Below are positions 43,770 to 53,094 of a stretch of DNA of 64,000 nt, piece after piece. The notes under the pieces are model-generated. The model searched no databases, was not told where the DNA came from, and was given only the letters and a program-made list of their open reading frames with translations. The stretch is from CAMDBL01 sp964498125 (GTDB taxonomy: Bacteria; Pseudomonadota; Alphaproteobacteria; Rhizobiales; Hyphomicrobiaceae), in NCBI GenBank assembly GCA_964498125.1, contig CAZCGE010000027.1:1-64000 (forward strand), given 5' to 3'. The position numbers were made by a program, and so were the translations under genes. How positions within the stretch are numbered: the first letter of the stretch is position 1; each line of letters starts with the position of its first letter.

Positions 43770-43953
43770 GGGAGATACTACGCCAGTGAGTCAGTCAAGG
43801 CAATTAAAATATAACCCATTGGATTATGTCCACGCGCCGCCGCGCCGTCGCAATTGGTGCGTCCGCGCTCCTCGGCGCGGCCAAGCTCCGCTTGGACGCG
43901 AAGCACAGCTTCGCTCCGGGCACAGGCGGCCACCCAGACAAGCAGCAGACGAG

Positions 43954-44622
43954 CTACCCCCGCGCCCCAAAAATCGCGCTGCCCACGCGGATGTAGGTCG
44001 CACCCAACTCAACCGCCGTCTCGAAGTCGGCGCTCATGCCCATGCTGAGCTGATTGACGCCGGCCTCGGCGGCAAGCTTATGCAGGAAGGCGAAATGCAC
44101 CGCCGGCTCTTCGTCAACCGGCGGAATGCACATCAGGCCGGCGATCTCGAGTTTGAGTTCGTCCCGGCACAGAGCGACGAAGGCCGCCGCCTCGCGTGGA
44201 CTCACGCCGGCTTTTTGCGGCTCTTCGCCAGTGTTGACCTGCACGAACAGCTGGAGCCGCTTGCCGGTCCGCGCCATCTCCTCGGCGAGCGACTTGGCGA
44301 TCTTTGGCCGGTCGATGGTGTGGATGGCGTCGAACAGCTCGACCGCCTCGCGCGTCTTGTTGGATTGCAGCGGACCGATCAGGTGCAGCTCGATATCGAG
44401 ATATCGCGCGCGCAGCTCGGGCCATTTGCCCTGAGCCTCCTGCACCCGGTTCTCGCCGAACAGGCGGTGCCCGGCCTCGAGCACCGGCAGGATATCTGCT
44501 GCCGCGAACGTTTTCGACACGGCAATCAGATGCACGCCAGCCGGGTCACGGCCGACGCCACGGGCGGCAGTGGCGATGCGGTCGCGGACGGCGGCGAGGC
44601 GAGTCGCAGCAGTTTCACTCAT
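43954..44622 (-). CDS. yggS: YggS-type PLP-binding protein
   Basis: 222 aa. COG0325/PLPBP: cytoplasmic single-domain PLP protein for vitamin B6 homeostasis, without enzyme activity known. PLP Lys in LIAVSKTFAAADI; RLFGENRVQEAQGKW, LIGPLQSNKTR and the C-terminal LSMGMSADFETAVELG, VRVGSAIFG (here IRVGSAIFG) are family signatures. It overlaps the fic gene stop by 4 bp. In related genomes it lies beside leuS, so fic appears inserted. Confidence 0.95.
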   Translation of the reverse strand: MSETAATRLAAVRDRIATAARGVGRDPAGVHLIAVSKTFAAADILPVLEAGHRLFGENRVQEAQGKWPELRARYLDIELHLIGPLQSNKTREAVELFDAIHTIDRPKIAKSLAEEMARTGKRLQLFVQVNTGEEPQKAGVSPREAAAFVALCRDELKLEIAGLMCIPPVDEEPAVHFAFLHKLAAEAGVNQLSMGMSADFETAVELGATYIRVGSAIFGARG

Positions 44623-45737
44623 GGCTTTACCCGCTTGTCATAGGGGACAAACTCATGGGTGTCGCTGGCCAGCAAAGCGAGATACTTGCGATGGACAAAC
44701 AGCTTATCGCGCCAATACTTCTCTTCTTCGAGCACGCCAATACCGGTTAGCGCCTTGAGATAGGTGGACGCGGCATGCCGCTTAGCTATGCCGCGCTCGA
44801 CAACGTTGCCGATCCGGCAATAGGGTTGGCTAAAAATCAGGTCGACCAGCTCGCGTGTGTAAATCTTTGGCGCTGCCGCGCGAACGTGCTCGGCTGTCGC
44901 GTCCATCAGCACGCGAATGGCGCGGATCTTCTGGTTGGTCCACGCGGATGTCACTTCAACTGCCGTCAGCATGTAGAGGATCCAAGGCTCCCACTCCTGG
45001 TGGGTGGTGACACGCAGGAGCAGCCGGTAATAGTCGGCCCGCGTGCGTAGGATGTGACGGCTGAGGTATAGCGTCGGCAGATCGAGCAGCTTGTCCTGCA
45101 CCAGCGAGAGGATGTTCAGGATGCGCCCGGTTCTTCCATTGCCGTCAATAAAGGGGTGGATTGCCTCGAACTGGTAATGCAGGATCGCCATTTTCACGAT
45201 GGGATCGAGTTCTGGTTGGTTGTGCAGGAACATCTCCCAGTTGGCGAGCAGGTCGCGGATCTTCGCCTCACCCTCTGGTGGCGTGTAGATCACCTCGCCG
45301 GTGAAGGTGTTCTTGAGCGTGGTGCCAGGGGATGCTCGGATATCGAGTTCGATGCCTTTGATCATCTGACAAACCTCGACCGCGATTCGAGTCGACAACG
45401 GACGCTCTTTGAGCGTTGCGAAGCCGTGATAAAGCGCGCGGCGGTAGCGCAGGGCTTCCTTGGCCGCCGGGTCGCTTGCATCGTCGCTGAGACTCGCCTC
45501 GCGAAACAAAGCGTCGTTGGTGGTGACGACGTTCTCGATCTCGGAGCTGTCCTTGGCTTCCAGCAGCGGTATGGCGCTGATCAGCACCGATGGGTCGGGT
45601 ATGAGCTGGCCGGCCAGCCGCAACTCAGCGAGCGCCGCGCGTGCAGTCACGCAGCGCCTGAGCACGGCCTTGGTCTCGGTATCGACCGGTGGTGGCAACA
45701 GCGGCAGATCGGAGTGAGGACGGTTGGGATCGAACAT
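44619..45737 (-). CDS. Fic-domain adenylyltransferase with inhibitory helix
   Basis: 372 aa. Fic motif HPFIDGNGRTGR at 194-205, complete with catalytic His and anion-binding GNGR. SSEIEN at 64-69 matches the (S/T)xxxE(G/N) inhibitory helix, so this is a self-inhibited class II Fic whose Glu blocks ATP. N-terminal Fic_N-like region and a C-terminal winged-helix region after about 300. It is expected to AMPylate a protein target, unknown here. Coupled to yggS; its promoter region holds several dyads. Confidence 0.93.
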   Translation of the reverse strand: MFDPNRPHSDLPLLPPPVDTETKAVLRRCVTARAALAELRLAGQLIPDPSVLISAIPLLEAKDSSEIENVVTTNDALFREASLSDDASDPAAKEALRYRRALYHGFATLKERPLSTRIAVEVCQMIKGIELDIRASPGTTLKNTFTGEVIYTPPEGEAKIRDLLANWEMFLHNQPELDPIVKMAILHYQFEAIHPFIDGNGRTGRILNILSLVQDKLLDLPTLYLSRHILRTRADYYRLLLRVTTHQEWEPWILYMLTAVEVTSAWTNQKIRAIRVLMDATAEHVRAAAPKIYTRELVDLIFSQPYCRIGNVVERGIAKRHAASTYLKALTGIGVLEEEKYWRDKLFVHRKYLALLASDTHEFVPYDKRVKP

Positions 45738-45796
45738 GGCTTCTCATGGAGATGAATCTAGTTTTTGTTGACATGATGTAGTCGATCATGGCGCCA

Positions 45797-45983
45797 GTGT
45801 CGACACGAGACCGATGTCATGTCTATATATTCTATTTTTTGCACCATAAAAACAGTCTCATGGTGATGCCATCGACATGTCGATGCTTTCGTGTCGATAA
45901 AGCTACAAATTATCGACATTATATCTGACTCGTGTCGATGCGATCAACACAACACCCACATCATGTCTATAAAATCTATTTCT
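45797..45983. promoter_or_regulatory. Multi-dyad control region between fic and leuS
   Basis: The 332-nt gap 45738-46069 is AT-rich and holds GTGTCGACAC (45797-45806), CATCGACATGTCGATG (45870-45885, perfect), GTGTCGATAA with TTATCGACAT (45891-45919), and GTGTCGAT-GCG-ATCAACAC (45932-45950). A direct repeat, CATGTCTATAWAWTCTATTT, is at 45818 and 45962. This looks like clustered binding sites for one regulator, perhaps the Fic protein's own winged helix. Confidence 0.6.
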
Positions 45984-46069
45984 ATCAACATGATCCTGCC
46001 TTGCTTGACCCATTCCCCCTTTCAGGCTCATTACGCCGCCTTAATCATTTGCTCCAAGAGACGCCAACC

Positions 46070-48703
46070 ATGGCCACCGAACGCTACAACGCACCCGTCG
46101 TCGAGAAGAAGTGGCAGCAGGCCTGGGACCAGGCCGACATCTTCCACGCCTCCAACGCCGACAAGCGCCCGAAATGCTACGTGCTCGAGATGTTCCCGTA
46201 TCCGTCCGGGCGCATCCATATGGGGCACGTGCGCAATTACGCCATGGGTGACGTCTTTGCCCGCTACAAGCGCGCCAAAGGCTTCAACGTCCTGCATCCC
46301 ATGGGCTGGGACGCATTCGGCATGCCGGCCGAGAACGCCGCCATGGAGCGCAAGACGCATCCGGGCAAGTGGACCTACGAAAACATCGCCGCCATGAAGG
46401 CACAGCTCAAGTCCATGGGTCTTTCGCTGGACTGGTCGCGAGAGTTCGCCACCTGCCACGTCGATTACTACCAGCATCAGCAGAAACTGTTCGTCGACCT
46501 CTACAAAAAGGGGCTCGCCTACCGGAAGTCGTCCAAGGTCAATTGGGACCCGGTGGACAATACCGTGCTCGCCAACGAGCAGGTCATCGACGGCCGTGGC
46601 TGGCGCTCGGGTGCGCTGGTGGAACAGCATGAGCTGACCCAGTGGTTCTTCAAGATCACGCAGTATTCCGACGAGCTGTTGGAGGCGCTCGCAACGCTCG
46701 ACAAATGGCCGGAAAAAGTGCGCCTGATGCAGGCCAACTGGATCGGCCGTTCGCAGGGCCTGTCTGTCCGCTGGGCGCTCGACACGGCAACCGCGCCAGA
46801 GGGCCATACCGAGCTGGAGATCTACACGACGCGCCCCGACACGCTGTTCGGCGCCTCGTTCATGGCGATTGCGCCCGACCACCCCCTGGCCAAGGCCGCC
46901 GCGGAGAAAAATCCAGCACTTGCCGCCTTTTGCGAAGAGTGCCGGCGCATGGGTACCTCGGTCGCGGACGTAGAGTCGGCGGAGAAAAAGGGCTTCGATA
47001 CCGGCATCAAGGCGGTGCACCCCCTCGACAAGGCTTGGCTGGTGCCCGTTTACGTCGCCAATTTCATCCTCATGGACTACGGCACCGGCGCCATTTTCGG
47101 CTGCCCGTCGGGCGACCAGCGCGATATTGAATTCGCCCGCAAATACAAGCTGCCCGTGGTGCCGGTGGTGGTGCCGGCCGATGCGGGAAAACGCGCCGCG
47201 GCGCTGGCCCAGATCGAATCGGGCACCGCCTATGCCGACGATGGCATCATGATCAACTCGCGCTTCCTCGACGGCATGGACAGCACCGCCGCCTTCGCCA
47301 CCGTTGCCGGCCGGCTCGAGGCGGACAAGCTCGCCGGCAAACCTGTCGCCATGCGCCGGGTCAACTATCGGCTGCGCGACTGGGGCATCTCGCGGCAGCG
47401 CTACTGGGGCTGCCCGATCCCCATGATTCACTGCGCAACCTGCGGCGTCGTACCGGTGCCCGACAAAGACCTGCCAGTGATGCTGCCGGAGGATGCAACC
47501 TTCGACACGCCCGGCAACCCACTGGACCGGCATCCAACCTGGAAACACGTCGATTGCCCGACGTGCAAGTCCAAGGCGCGGCGCGAGACCGACACGATGG
47601 ACACCTTCGTCGACAGCTCCTGGTATTTCGTGCGCTTCACCGCGCCCGACGCCAAGACGCCGGTCGATGCCAAGGCGGCGGCCTATTGGCTGCCGGTAGA
47701 CCAGTACATCGGTGGCATCGAGCATGCGATCCTGCACCTGCTCTACTCGCGCTTCTTCACCCGCGCCATGGGTGAGGCCGGCCACTTGCAGCTCGCCGAG
47801 CCGTTCGGCGCACTGTTCACGCAAGGCATGGTCACGCACGAAACCTACCATCGAGCAGGCATCGATCCGCCGCAATGGCTGCCACCCAACGAGGTCCAAA
47901 TCGAGGGTGATGGCGCCAGCCGCAAGGCAACCGAGATCGCGACAGGCGCCCCGGTTGAGATTGGCGATGTCATCAAGATGTCGAAGAACAGAAAGAACGT
48001 GGTCGATCCCGACGACATCATCACGCATCATGGCGCCGATTGCGCCCGCTGGTTCATGCTGTCCGACAGCCCGCCCGAGCGCGACGTAATCTGGACCGAG
48101 GCCGGCGTCGCAGGGGCCGGCCGTTTCATCCAGCGCGTCTGGCGGCTGACCGAGGACGTCGCCGAGAAAGGCGTCGCGGGCGGCGTGGCGCGGCCAAATG
48201 ACTTCGGCCCCGAAGCCATGGAGCTGCGGCGCGCGGCCCACAAGGCTCTTGACGCCGTGGGCCGCAACATCGAGGGCCTGCGCTTCAACGTGGCGGTGGC
48301 CCAGCTCTACGAGCTGACCAACACCCTGTCGGGCTCGCTCGGCAAGACCGGTAACGGGCTGGCCTGGGCGCAACGCGAGGCCGTCGAGTTGCTGATACGC
48401 ATGTTGGGCCCGATGATGCCCCACCTGGCCGAGGAGTGCTGGGCGCGGCTTGGCTACAACACCTTGATCGCGAACGAACCTTGGCCGGTCGCGGAAGCCG
48501 CCTTGCTCGTTGACGATACGATCACCATTGCCGTACAGGTAAATGGCAAGCGCCGCGATGAGCTGACGATTGCCAGAAACGCCGCTAAGGACGAGATCGA
48601 GGCTGCGGCCTTGAAACTCGAGGCGGTTGTGCGTGCTCTGGAAGGTCGTCCGGCGAAAAAAGTGATCGTGGTGCCGCAGAGGATCGTCAATGTCGTGGTC
48701 TGA
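46070..48703 (+). CDS. leuS: Leucyl-tRNA synthetase
   Basis: 877 aa from ATG 46070; the frame is open to 45932 but the protein begins MATERYN as in its family. Class I synthetase: HIGH motif in PYPSGRIHMGH (residues 43-53), CP1 editing insert with the Thr/Asp-rich TTRPDTLFG and DYGTGAIFGCPS, KMSKS motif as KMSKN near residue 637. Full length. It is the first gene of leuS-lptE-holA, with lptE overlapping its end by 14 bp. Confidence 0.97.
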   Translation: MATERYNAPVVEKKWQQAWDQADIFHASNADKRPKCYVLEMFPYPSGRIHMGHVRNYAMGDVFARYKRAKGFNVLHPMGWDAFGMPAENAAMERKTHPGKWTYENIAAMKAQLKSMGLSLDWSREFATCHVDYYQHQQKLFVDLYKKGLAYRKSSKVNWDPVDNTVLANEQVIDGRGWRSGALVEQHELTQWFFKITQYSDELLEALATLDKWPEKVRLMQANWIGRSQGLSVRWALDTATAPEGHTELEIYTTRPDTLFGASFMAIAPDHPLAKAAAEKNPALAAFCEECRRMGTSVADVESAEKKGFDTGIKAVHPLDKAWLVPVYVANFILMDYGTGAIFGCPSGDQRDIEFARKYKLPVVPVVVPADAGKRAAALAQIESGTAYADDGIMINSRFLDGMDSTAAFATVAGRLEADKLAGKPVAMRRVNYRLRDWGISRQRYWGCPIPMIHCATCGVVPVPDKDLPVMLPEDATFDTPGNPLDRHPTWKHVDCPTCKSKARRETDTMDTFVDSSWYFVRFTAPDAKTPVDAKAAAYWLPVDQYIGGIEHAILHLLYSRFFTRAMGEAGHLQLAEPFGALFTQGMVTHETYHRAGIDPPQWLPPNEVQIEGDGASRKATEIATGAPVEIGDVIKMSKNRKNVVDPDDIITHHGADCARWFMLSDSPPERDVIWTEAGVAGAGRFIQRVWRLTEDVAEKGVAGGVARPNDFGPEAMELRRAAHKALDAVGRNIEGLRFNVAVAQLYELTNTLSGSLGKTGNGLAWAQREAVELLIRMLGPMMPHLAEECWARLGYNTLIANEPWPVAEAALLVDDTITIAVQVNGKRRDELTIARNAAKDEIEAAALKLEAVVRALEGRPAKKVIVVPQRIVNVVV

Positions 48704-49268
48704 GGCGCGTTATCCTGCCCAACCCGAGACGCCGGCAAATCCGGATCGTCGTGGGCTACTGCGCGTGGCCCTTGGCCTGGCTTTGGCCATGCCACTGCTG
48801 TCGGCCTGCGCTGGCGGCGGCTTCAGGCCGATGTACGCTTCCTCGCAGTTCGGCGGTAACGACCTCGACCGGAAAATGGCGCAGGTCGAGATTAGCACCA
48901 TCCCTGGTCGCGTCGGCCAGCGTGTGCGCAATGAGCTGATCTACCGCAACACCGGCGGCGGCGAGGCATTGCCCGTCGCCTATCGCCTCGAGGTTGTGTT
49001 GCGCGAGTCGATCACGTCCACGCTGGTGCGCATCGACGGCGAGGCGACATCACAGGTCTTCAACCTCGACACCGCATTCCGTCTGATCGACACCAAATCC
49101 AAGTCGATCGTGCTGGAAGGCGTCAGCTACAGCCGTGCCGGCTTCGAGCGCTTCACCTCGACGTTCGCCAACGTGCGGGCCCGCGAGGAAGCCGAGAACC
49201 GCGCCGCCAAAGCCATTGCCGTGGACATCAAGACGCGGCTAGCCGCCCACCTGGCCGCCGCCACCTGA
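48690..49268 (+). CDS. lptE: LPS-assembly lipoprotein LptE
   Basis: 192 aa. Outer-membrane lipoprotein that plugs the LptD barrel for LPS insertion. Lipobox LSAC with the lipidated Cys at residue 40 after an RRGLLRVALGLALAMPL signal; the CGFRPMY-type start (GGGFRPMYA) is classic for alphaproteobacterial LptE. The gene overlaps leuS by 14 bp and precedes holA by 26 bp, the conserved order. Confidence 0.94.
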   Translation: MSWSEARYPAQPETPANPDRRGLLRVALGLALAMPLLSACAGGGFRPMYASSQFGGNDLDRKMAQVEISTIPGRVGQRVRNELIYRNTGGGEALPVAYRLEVVLRESITSTLVRIDGEATSQVFNLDTAFRLIDTKSKSIVLEGVSYSRAGFERFTSTFANVRAREEAENRAAKAIAVDIKTRLAAHLAAAT

Positions 49269-49294
49269 GTAGCCCACAGGCAGGGGCCAGTCAC

Positions 49295-50350
49295 ATGGTC
49301 GCCATTAAGAGCCAGGCCGCGCAGGGCTTCATCAAGACGCCCGACCCGCGGATTTGCGCCATCCTCCTGTTCGGCACCGACGACGGCCTCGTCGCTGAGC
49401 GCGCCACCGCCATCGCCAAGGCCCTCGCTGCCCGCGAAACGCCACCTGGCGAGATCATTCGAATTGAAGACTCCGATCTCGATGGCGAACCGGACCGGCT
49501 GATCATCGAGCTGCAAACCATGCCGATGTTCGGCGGCCGCAAGGTTGTGCGCACCAGTTCGGGCCGCCGGGTCAATGCCCAGTCCCTCAAGCCGCTGATC
49601 GAGGGCGGCGCGCTGGCGGCAACGCTGATCGTCGAGGCGGGCAATCTCAGAGCCGACGAGGCCTTGCGACTGCTGTTCGAGAAATCCGCCACGGCGGCGG
49701 CCATCGGCTGCTACGCCGACGAGGCGCGCGATCTCGAGGGGCTGGTGCGCGAGGTGCTGGCCGCGGCTAAGCTGGACATTGCGCCGGACGCCCGCGACGC
49801 CCTGCTGGCCCGCCTTGGCGCCGATCGAGCCTTGTCCCGCAACGAAATCGAGAAGTTGGCCCTTTATGTGGGGGCTAAGGGACGGATCGAGGTCGACGAC
49901 GTCGAAGCCGTGGTCGGGGATGCCGCGGAACTCGCCATCGACAGGATCGTCATGGCGGCATCCGCCGGTGACACGGGTCAGGCACTGTCGGAACTCGACC
50001 GGGCCGTGGCCGCCGGCGAGAGCGCGCAGACCGTGATCCTGGCGATGCAGCGGTACGTCCATCGACTGCACCGCGTTCGTGCCGCCATCGAGGCCGGCCG
50101 TTCGGTGGACGACGTCATCCGTTCACTGCGGCCGCCGGTGTACTTCAAGACGCGCCCAGCACTCGAAGCACACTGCCAGACCTGGAACCTGCGCCGTCTG
50201 GACGAGGCACAGACACGCATTGCCGCCGCGACCAAGGCGGCGCGCCTCGGCGGCGACCTCGAGCAGGTCCTGGCCGAACGCTTGCTGATCGAGGTGGCGC
50301 GGCTGGCGCGGGTGTCGGCGACGGAGCGGCGGCAGGGTAGGTTGGGTTAG
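49295..50350 (+). CDS. holA: DNA polymerase III delta subunit
   Basis: 351 aa. Clamp-loader subunit that opens the beta clamp. Blocks: ILLFGTDDGLVAERATAIAK, MFGGRKVVRTSSGR, ALSRNEIEKLALYVG, ELDRAVAAGESAQTVILAMQ, FKTRPALEAHCQTW. Full length. The last residues and the TAG are provided by the left arm of a GTAGGTTGGGTTAG repeat, so the native C-terminus has been slightly rewritten. Confidence 0.95.
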   Translation: MVAIKSQAAQGFIKTPDPRICAILLFGTDDGLVAERATAIAKALAARETPPGEIIRIEDSDLDGEPDRLIIELQTMPMFGGRKVVRTSSGRRVNAQSLKPLIEGGALAATLIVEAGNLRADEALRLLFEKSATAAAIGCYADEARDLEGLVREVLAAAKLDIAPDARDALLARLGADRALSRNEIEKLALYVGAKGRIEVDDVEAVVGDAAELAIDRIVMAASAGDTGQALSELDRAVAAGESAQTVILAMQRYVHRLHRVRAAIEAGRSVDDVIRSLRPPVYFKTRPALEAHCQTWNLRRLDEAQTRIAAATKAARLGGDLEQVLAERLLIEVARLARVSATERRQGRLG

Positions 50351-50430
50351 CGCGGCCACAGTCTTCGAGATAGGCTCCGGGTCACGGCGTGCCAAATTGG
50401 CGGGCGCAAGGGCCGCGCTAACCTACGTAC
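50338..50430. repeat. GTAGGTTGGGTTAG inverted repeat at the holA end
   Basis: GTAGGTTGGGTTAGCGCGGCC and GGCCGCGCTAACCTAC are the arms, about 53 nt apart. The left arm contains the holA stop codon. Likely forms a hairpin in the leuS-lptE-holA transcript. Beyond it, 50431-50963 shows no gene I can support, only decayed-looking sequence of lower GC. Confidence 0.85.
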
Positions 50431-50963
50431 TGCATCACCGGTGGTTACATGCCAACCGTCGCTCCACTCCGGCAGCCGACGAACCAAGCAGGTTGGCCGT
50501 GGGCCACAACCGGCTGTGAGCAGACGCAGCAATCTTCGCCGAGCAAGCCAGTTGGCGGACGAGAACACGACCAGGGCGTCGTTGTTCCTGATTTCCATGA
50601 CCTAAGCCATTAAGGGTCGCGAATCCTCTCAAGGCATTTGGGCATCTGGCCCCAATTGCGCTCAACTCAGCTACTCTGCGGGCTCCGCGTTCCAGTTCGC
50701 TCCATAGTTGATAATGCTAAGGGTTCCCATGGGCGTGAAAAGAAGCACCTGCCCAAGGGATCATAGCCGAAGTCGGCGTCGCCTTCCGTGGCGTGCCTGC
50801 CTACCACTCGTGACGGTTGTTATCATATCGCGATCGCGAGGTCGGACGCGATCTGCTTATATCACCAAGCGGCAGCGTCAACGCGCTTATCGACGACGAC
50901 AAAAGGCGGATCTACGAGATCGAGCGTCGAGCAAACTCAGGCCGACATCCGAGGACCCAAATT

Positions 50964-51929
50964 GTGACTCTTGCAGCATTTGGATGGACTGAACGTCAGC
51001 AAAGGGAAGCTGCAACGTATACGAGCCAAGGTCTTTTGCCGGGCAGAATTGTAGGGGAACATCGCACTCACTACCAGGTCGCTACCGGCGAAAGCGAGAT
51101 CACCGCCGAAGCGAGTGGAGCCCTCCGCAATCTTGCAAAGCAGCGCTCGGACCTTCCGGGGGTCGGTGACTTCGTCGCCTTCCGCTCTGCCTCAGGCGAC
51201 GGGCCAGCCACCATTGAGGGCGTGCTAACGCGCACGAGCGCGCTTATACGCAAGGCATCCGGTGAACAGCGCCCGCAGTTGTTGGCGTCGAACGTCGACG
51301 TTGTCTTTATTGTGATGGGACTCGATGGCGACTTTAATCTGGCTCGCCTGAAGCGCTTCCGTGAACTGGTTCACGGTAGCGGCGCCAGTCCTGTCATTGT
51401 ACTCAACAAGGCCGACCTTTCTCGCGACCCAACAGACGCTACTAAGCAGATTGCTAAGATTGCTCCTGGCGTACCAACTCACATTATAAGCGCGCGCGAA
51501 GGCATAGGACTCGAAGAACTGGAGTCGTATTTCCATCCTGATCACACCATCGTCCTCGTCGGCGCCTCTGGCGTTGGTAAATCAACCTTGATCAACCGAT
51601 GGCTCGGGCGCGCCGCGCAAGCTACCCAAACCGTCCGGGCCCATAACGATCGTGGTCGTCATACGACAACCCATCGTCAACTGTTCATTCGAACAGGCGG
51701 CGGTTCAATAATCGATACTCCCGGCGTTAGGGGACTAGAGATCTGGGAGGCCGCAGAAACGACCGAAGACAGTTTTGAGGATATCGATGCCCTGGCGGCC
51801 AAGTGTAAATTTAGAAACTGTCAACATGATAGCGAACCTGCTTGCGCCGTTCGCTCTGCCGTCAAGCGAGGTGAACTAGAAGCAGGCCGTTTGGTTAATT
51901 TCGCGAGATCCAGGCGCGCTCGAAAATAG
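50964..51929 (+). CDS. rsgA: RsgA, ribosome small-subunit GTPase
   Basis: 321 aa from GTG 50964 (GAGGA 9 nt upstream); the family begins near VTLAAFGW, and the open frame before it is not RsgA-like. Circularly permuted GTPase assisting 30S maturation: OB domain, G4 NKAD near 147, G1 GASGVGKST near 198, G3 DTPGVRG near 252, then the zinc-binding CKFRNCQH and C in EPACAV. GC is about 53% at 51301-51420, much lower than the flanks, suggesting acquisition from another genome. Confidence 0.93.
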   Translation: MTLAAFGWTERQQREAATYTSQGLLPGRIVGEHRTHYQVATGESEITAEASGALRNLAKQRSDLPGVGDFVAFRSASGDGPATIEGVLTRTSALIRKASGEQRPQLLASNVDVVFIVMGLDGDFNLARLKRFRELVHGSGASPVIVLNKADLSRDPTDATKQIAKIAPGVPTHIISAREGIGLEELESYFHPDHTIVLVGASGVGKSTLINRWLGRAAQATQTVRAHNDRGRHTTTHRQLFIRTGGGSIIDTPGVRGLEIWEAAETTEDSFEDIDALAAKCKFRNCQHDSEPACAVRSAVKRGELEAGRLVNFARSRRARK

Positions 51930-52234
51930 TCTGTGCGAGGGTCACAATAACGCGTTAACCGTCGTTCAGTGCGCAACTCTGTACGACCTTTTCGATTTCA
52001 GGAAATGCGTGTCGCAACAAGTAAAACAACTCTTGCGCATGATTTCACGACCGACAATCCTGTCTCGCAGATCTTCGAATGGTTCAACGTGGCCGTGCGG
52101 CCGATGATTTGGTTCGCCAATGCCGATGACGGCTTGGGCCAATCCCCTTCGCGCCCAATCCCGCCGACTTCGGCGGGAGTCCGTAAGCGGACCCGCCTGG
52201 CAGCGGCCGAGCGGCGGCACGCTTCGCCGGCGAA
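51930..52234. other. Gene-free gap between rsgA and ppk2
   Basis: 305 nt between convergent genes. It holds a short perfect hairpin TCCCGCCGACTTCGGCGGGA at 52159-52178 without a T-run. No other structure or protein gene was seen. Confidence 0.5.
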
Positions 52235-53050
52235 TCACTCCACCTTGAAGTCCTTGGGGTCCCACGCAGGCTTCGGATATTGCGGCTGCATGGCTTCCAG
52301 CGTCCCGCGCACCATGGCGGCAACGGCGGCATTGCGGGCCCATTTGCGATCAGCCGGGACCACATGCCAGGGCGCCCATTCGGTTGAGCATCGCTCGAGC
52401 ATGATTTCGTAGGCGGCCTGGTACTCGTCCCACAATTTGCGATCCTCGAGGTCGCCCGGATTGAACTTCCAGCGGCTCTTGGGCTCATCGAGTCGCGCCT
52501 GCAGACGCTCGCGCTGCTCTTGTTTGGAGATATGCAGCATGACCTTGAGAATTGTCGTGCCGTTCTCCACCAGCATCCGCTCGAAGGCATTGATCTGATC
52601 ATACCGCCGCTCGATGTCGGCTTTGGGCGCCAGTTTTCGGACCCGGCCGACCAGCACGTCTTCGTAGTGGGAGCGATTGAAAATGCCGATGACCCCGCGA
52701 CGCGGGCAGGCGGCATGCGCACGCCAGAGGTAATCGTGCGCCAGTTCTTTATCCGTTGGCCGGCCGAACGCCGTGACAGTGACGCCGAACGGACCCGTCT
52801 GGTTGAAAACGTTGCGCACCGTGCCATCCTTGCCCGCGGTGTCGATGCCTTGCAGCACAACGAGCAACGCGCGCGTGCCTTCGGCATAGAGCGTGTCCTG
52901 CAATTCATTGATTGCCGCGCTGTCCTCGGCCGTTTGCGCTTCTGCCGCCTTGCGGTCTGGAAACGCCGACACATCGGCCGGATCGCGCCGGTCGAGATGG
53001 GCTCGCTTGCCGGCCACGATGCGAAACCGTGCGTCGATATTTTTGCTCAT
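52235..53050 (-). CDS. ppk2: Polyphosphate kinase 2 family protein
   Basis: 271 aa. PPK2 enzymes transfer phosphate from polyphosphate to nucleotides (or the reverse). Walker A GIDTAGKDGT at 68-77 with the family Asp/Lys, Walker B FNRSHYEDVL at 124-133, and WKFNPGDLEDRKLWDEY in the lid region. Single-domain, about the size of PPK2 classes I and III; which nucleotide (ADP, GDP or AMP) it uses cannot be read. It follows galU by 44 nt on the same strand. Confidence 0.94.
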   Translation of the reverse strand: MSKNIDARFRIVAGKRAHLDRRDPADVSAFPDRKAAEAQTAEDSAAINELQDTLYAEGTRALLVVLQGIDTAGKDGTVRNVFNQTGPFGVTVTAFGRPTDKELAHDYLWRAHAACPRRGVIGIFNRSHYEDVLVGRVRKLAPKADIERRYDQINAFERMLVENGTTILKVMLHISKQEQRERLQARLDEPKSRWKFNPGDLEDRKLWDEYQAAYEIMLERCSTEWAPWHVVPADRKWARNAAVAAMVRGTLEAMQPQYPKPAWDPKDFKVE

Positions 53051-53094
53051 GATCGTTGCGTGCCCGTGTCACTCTGGCAGCTGTACGCGCGGCA

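Noticed and set aside
45797..45983. Replication origin or iterons
   Set aside because: Clustered dyads and AT-rich DNA, but no DnaA boxes or replication gene; a promoter control region explains them better.
46031..48424. 797-codon open frame on the minus strand
   Set aside because: Antisense to leuS, which is certain; no conserved motif.
50817..50963. N-terminal extension of rsgA
   Set aside because: Not like any RsgA start; the GTG at 50964 has a well-placed GAGGA and matches the family start.
52159..52178. Terminator of ppk2
   Set aside because: Perfect hairpin but no T-run on either strand and 57 nt from the stop.
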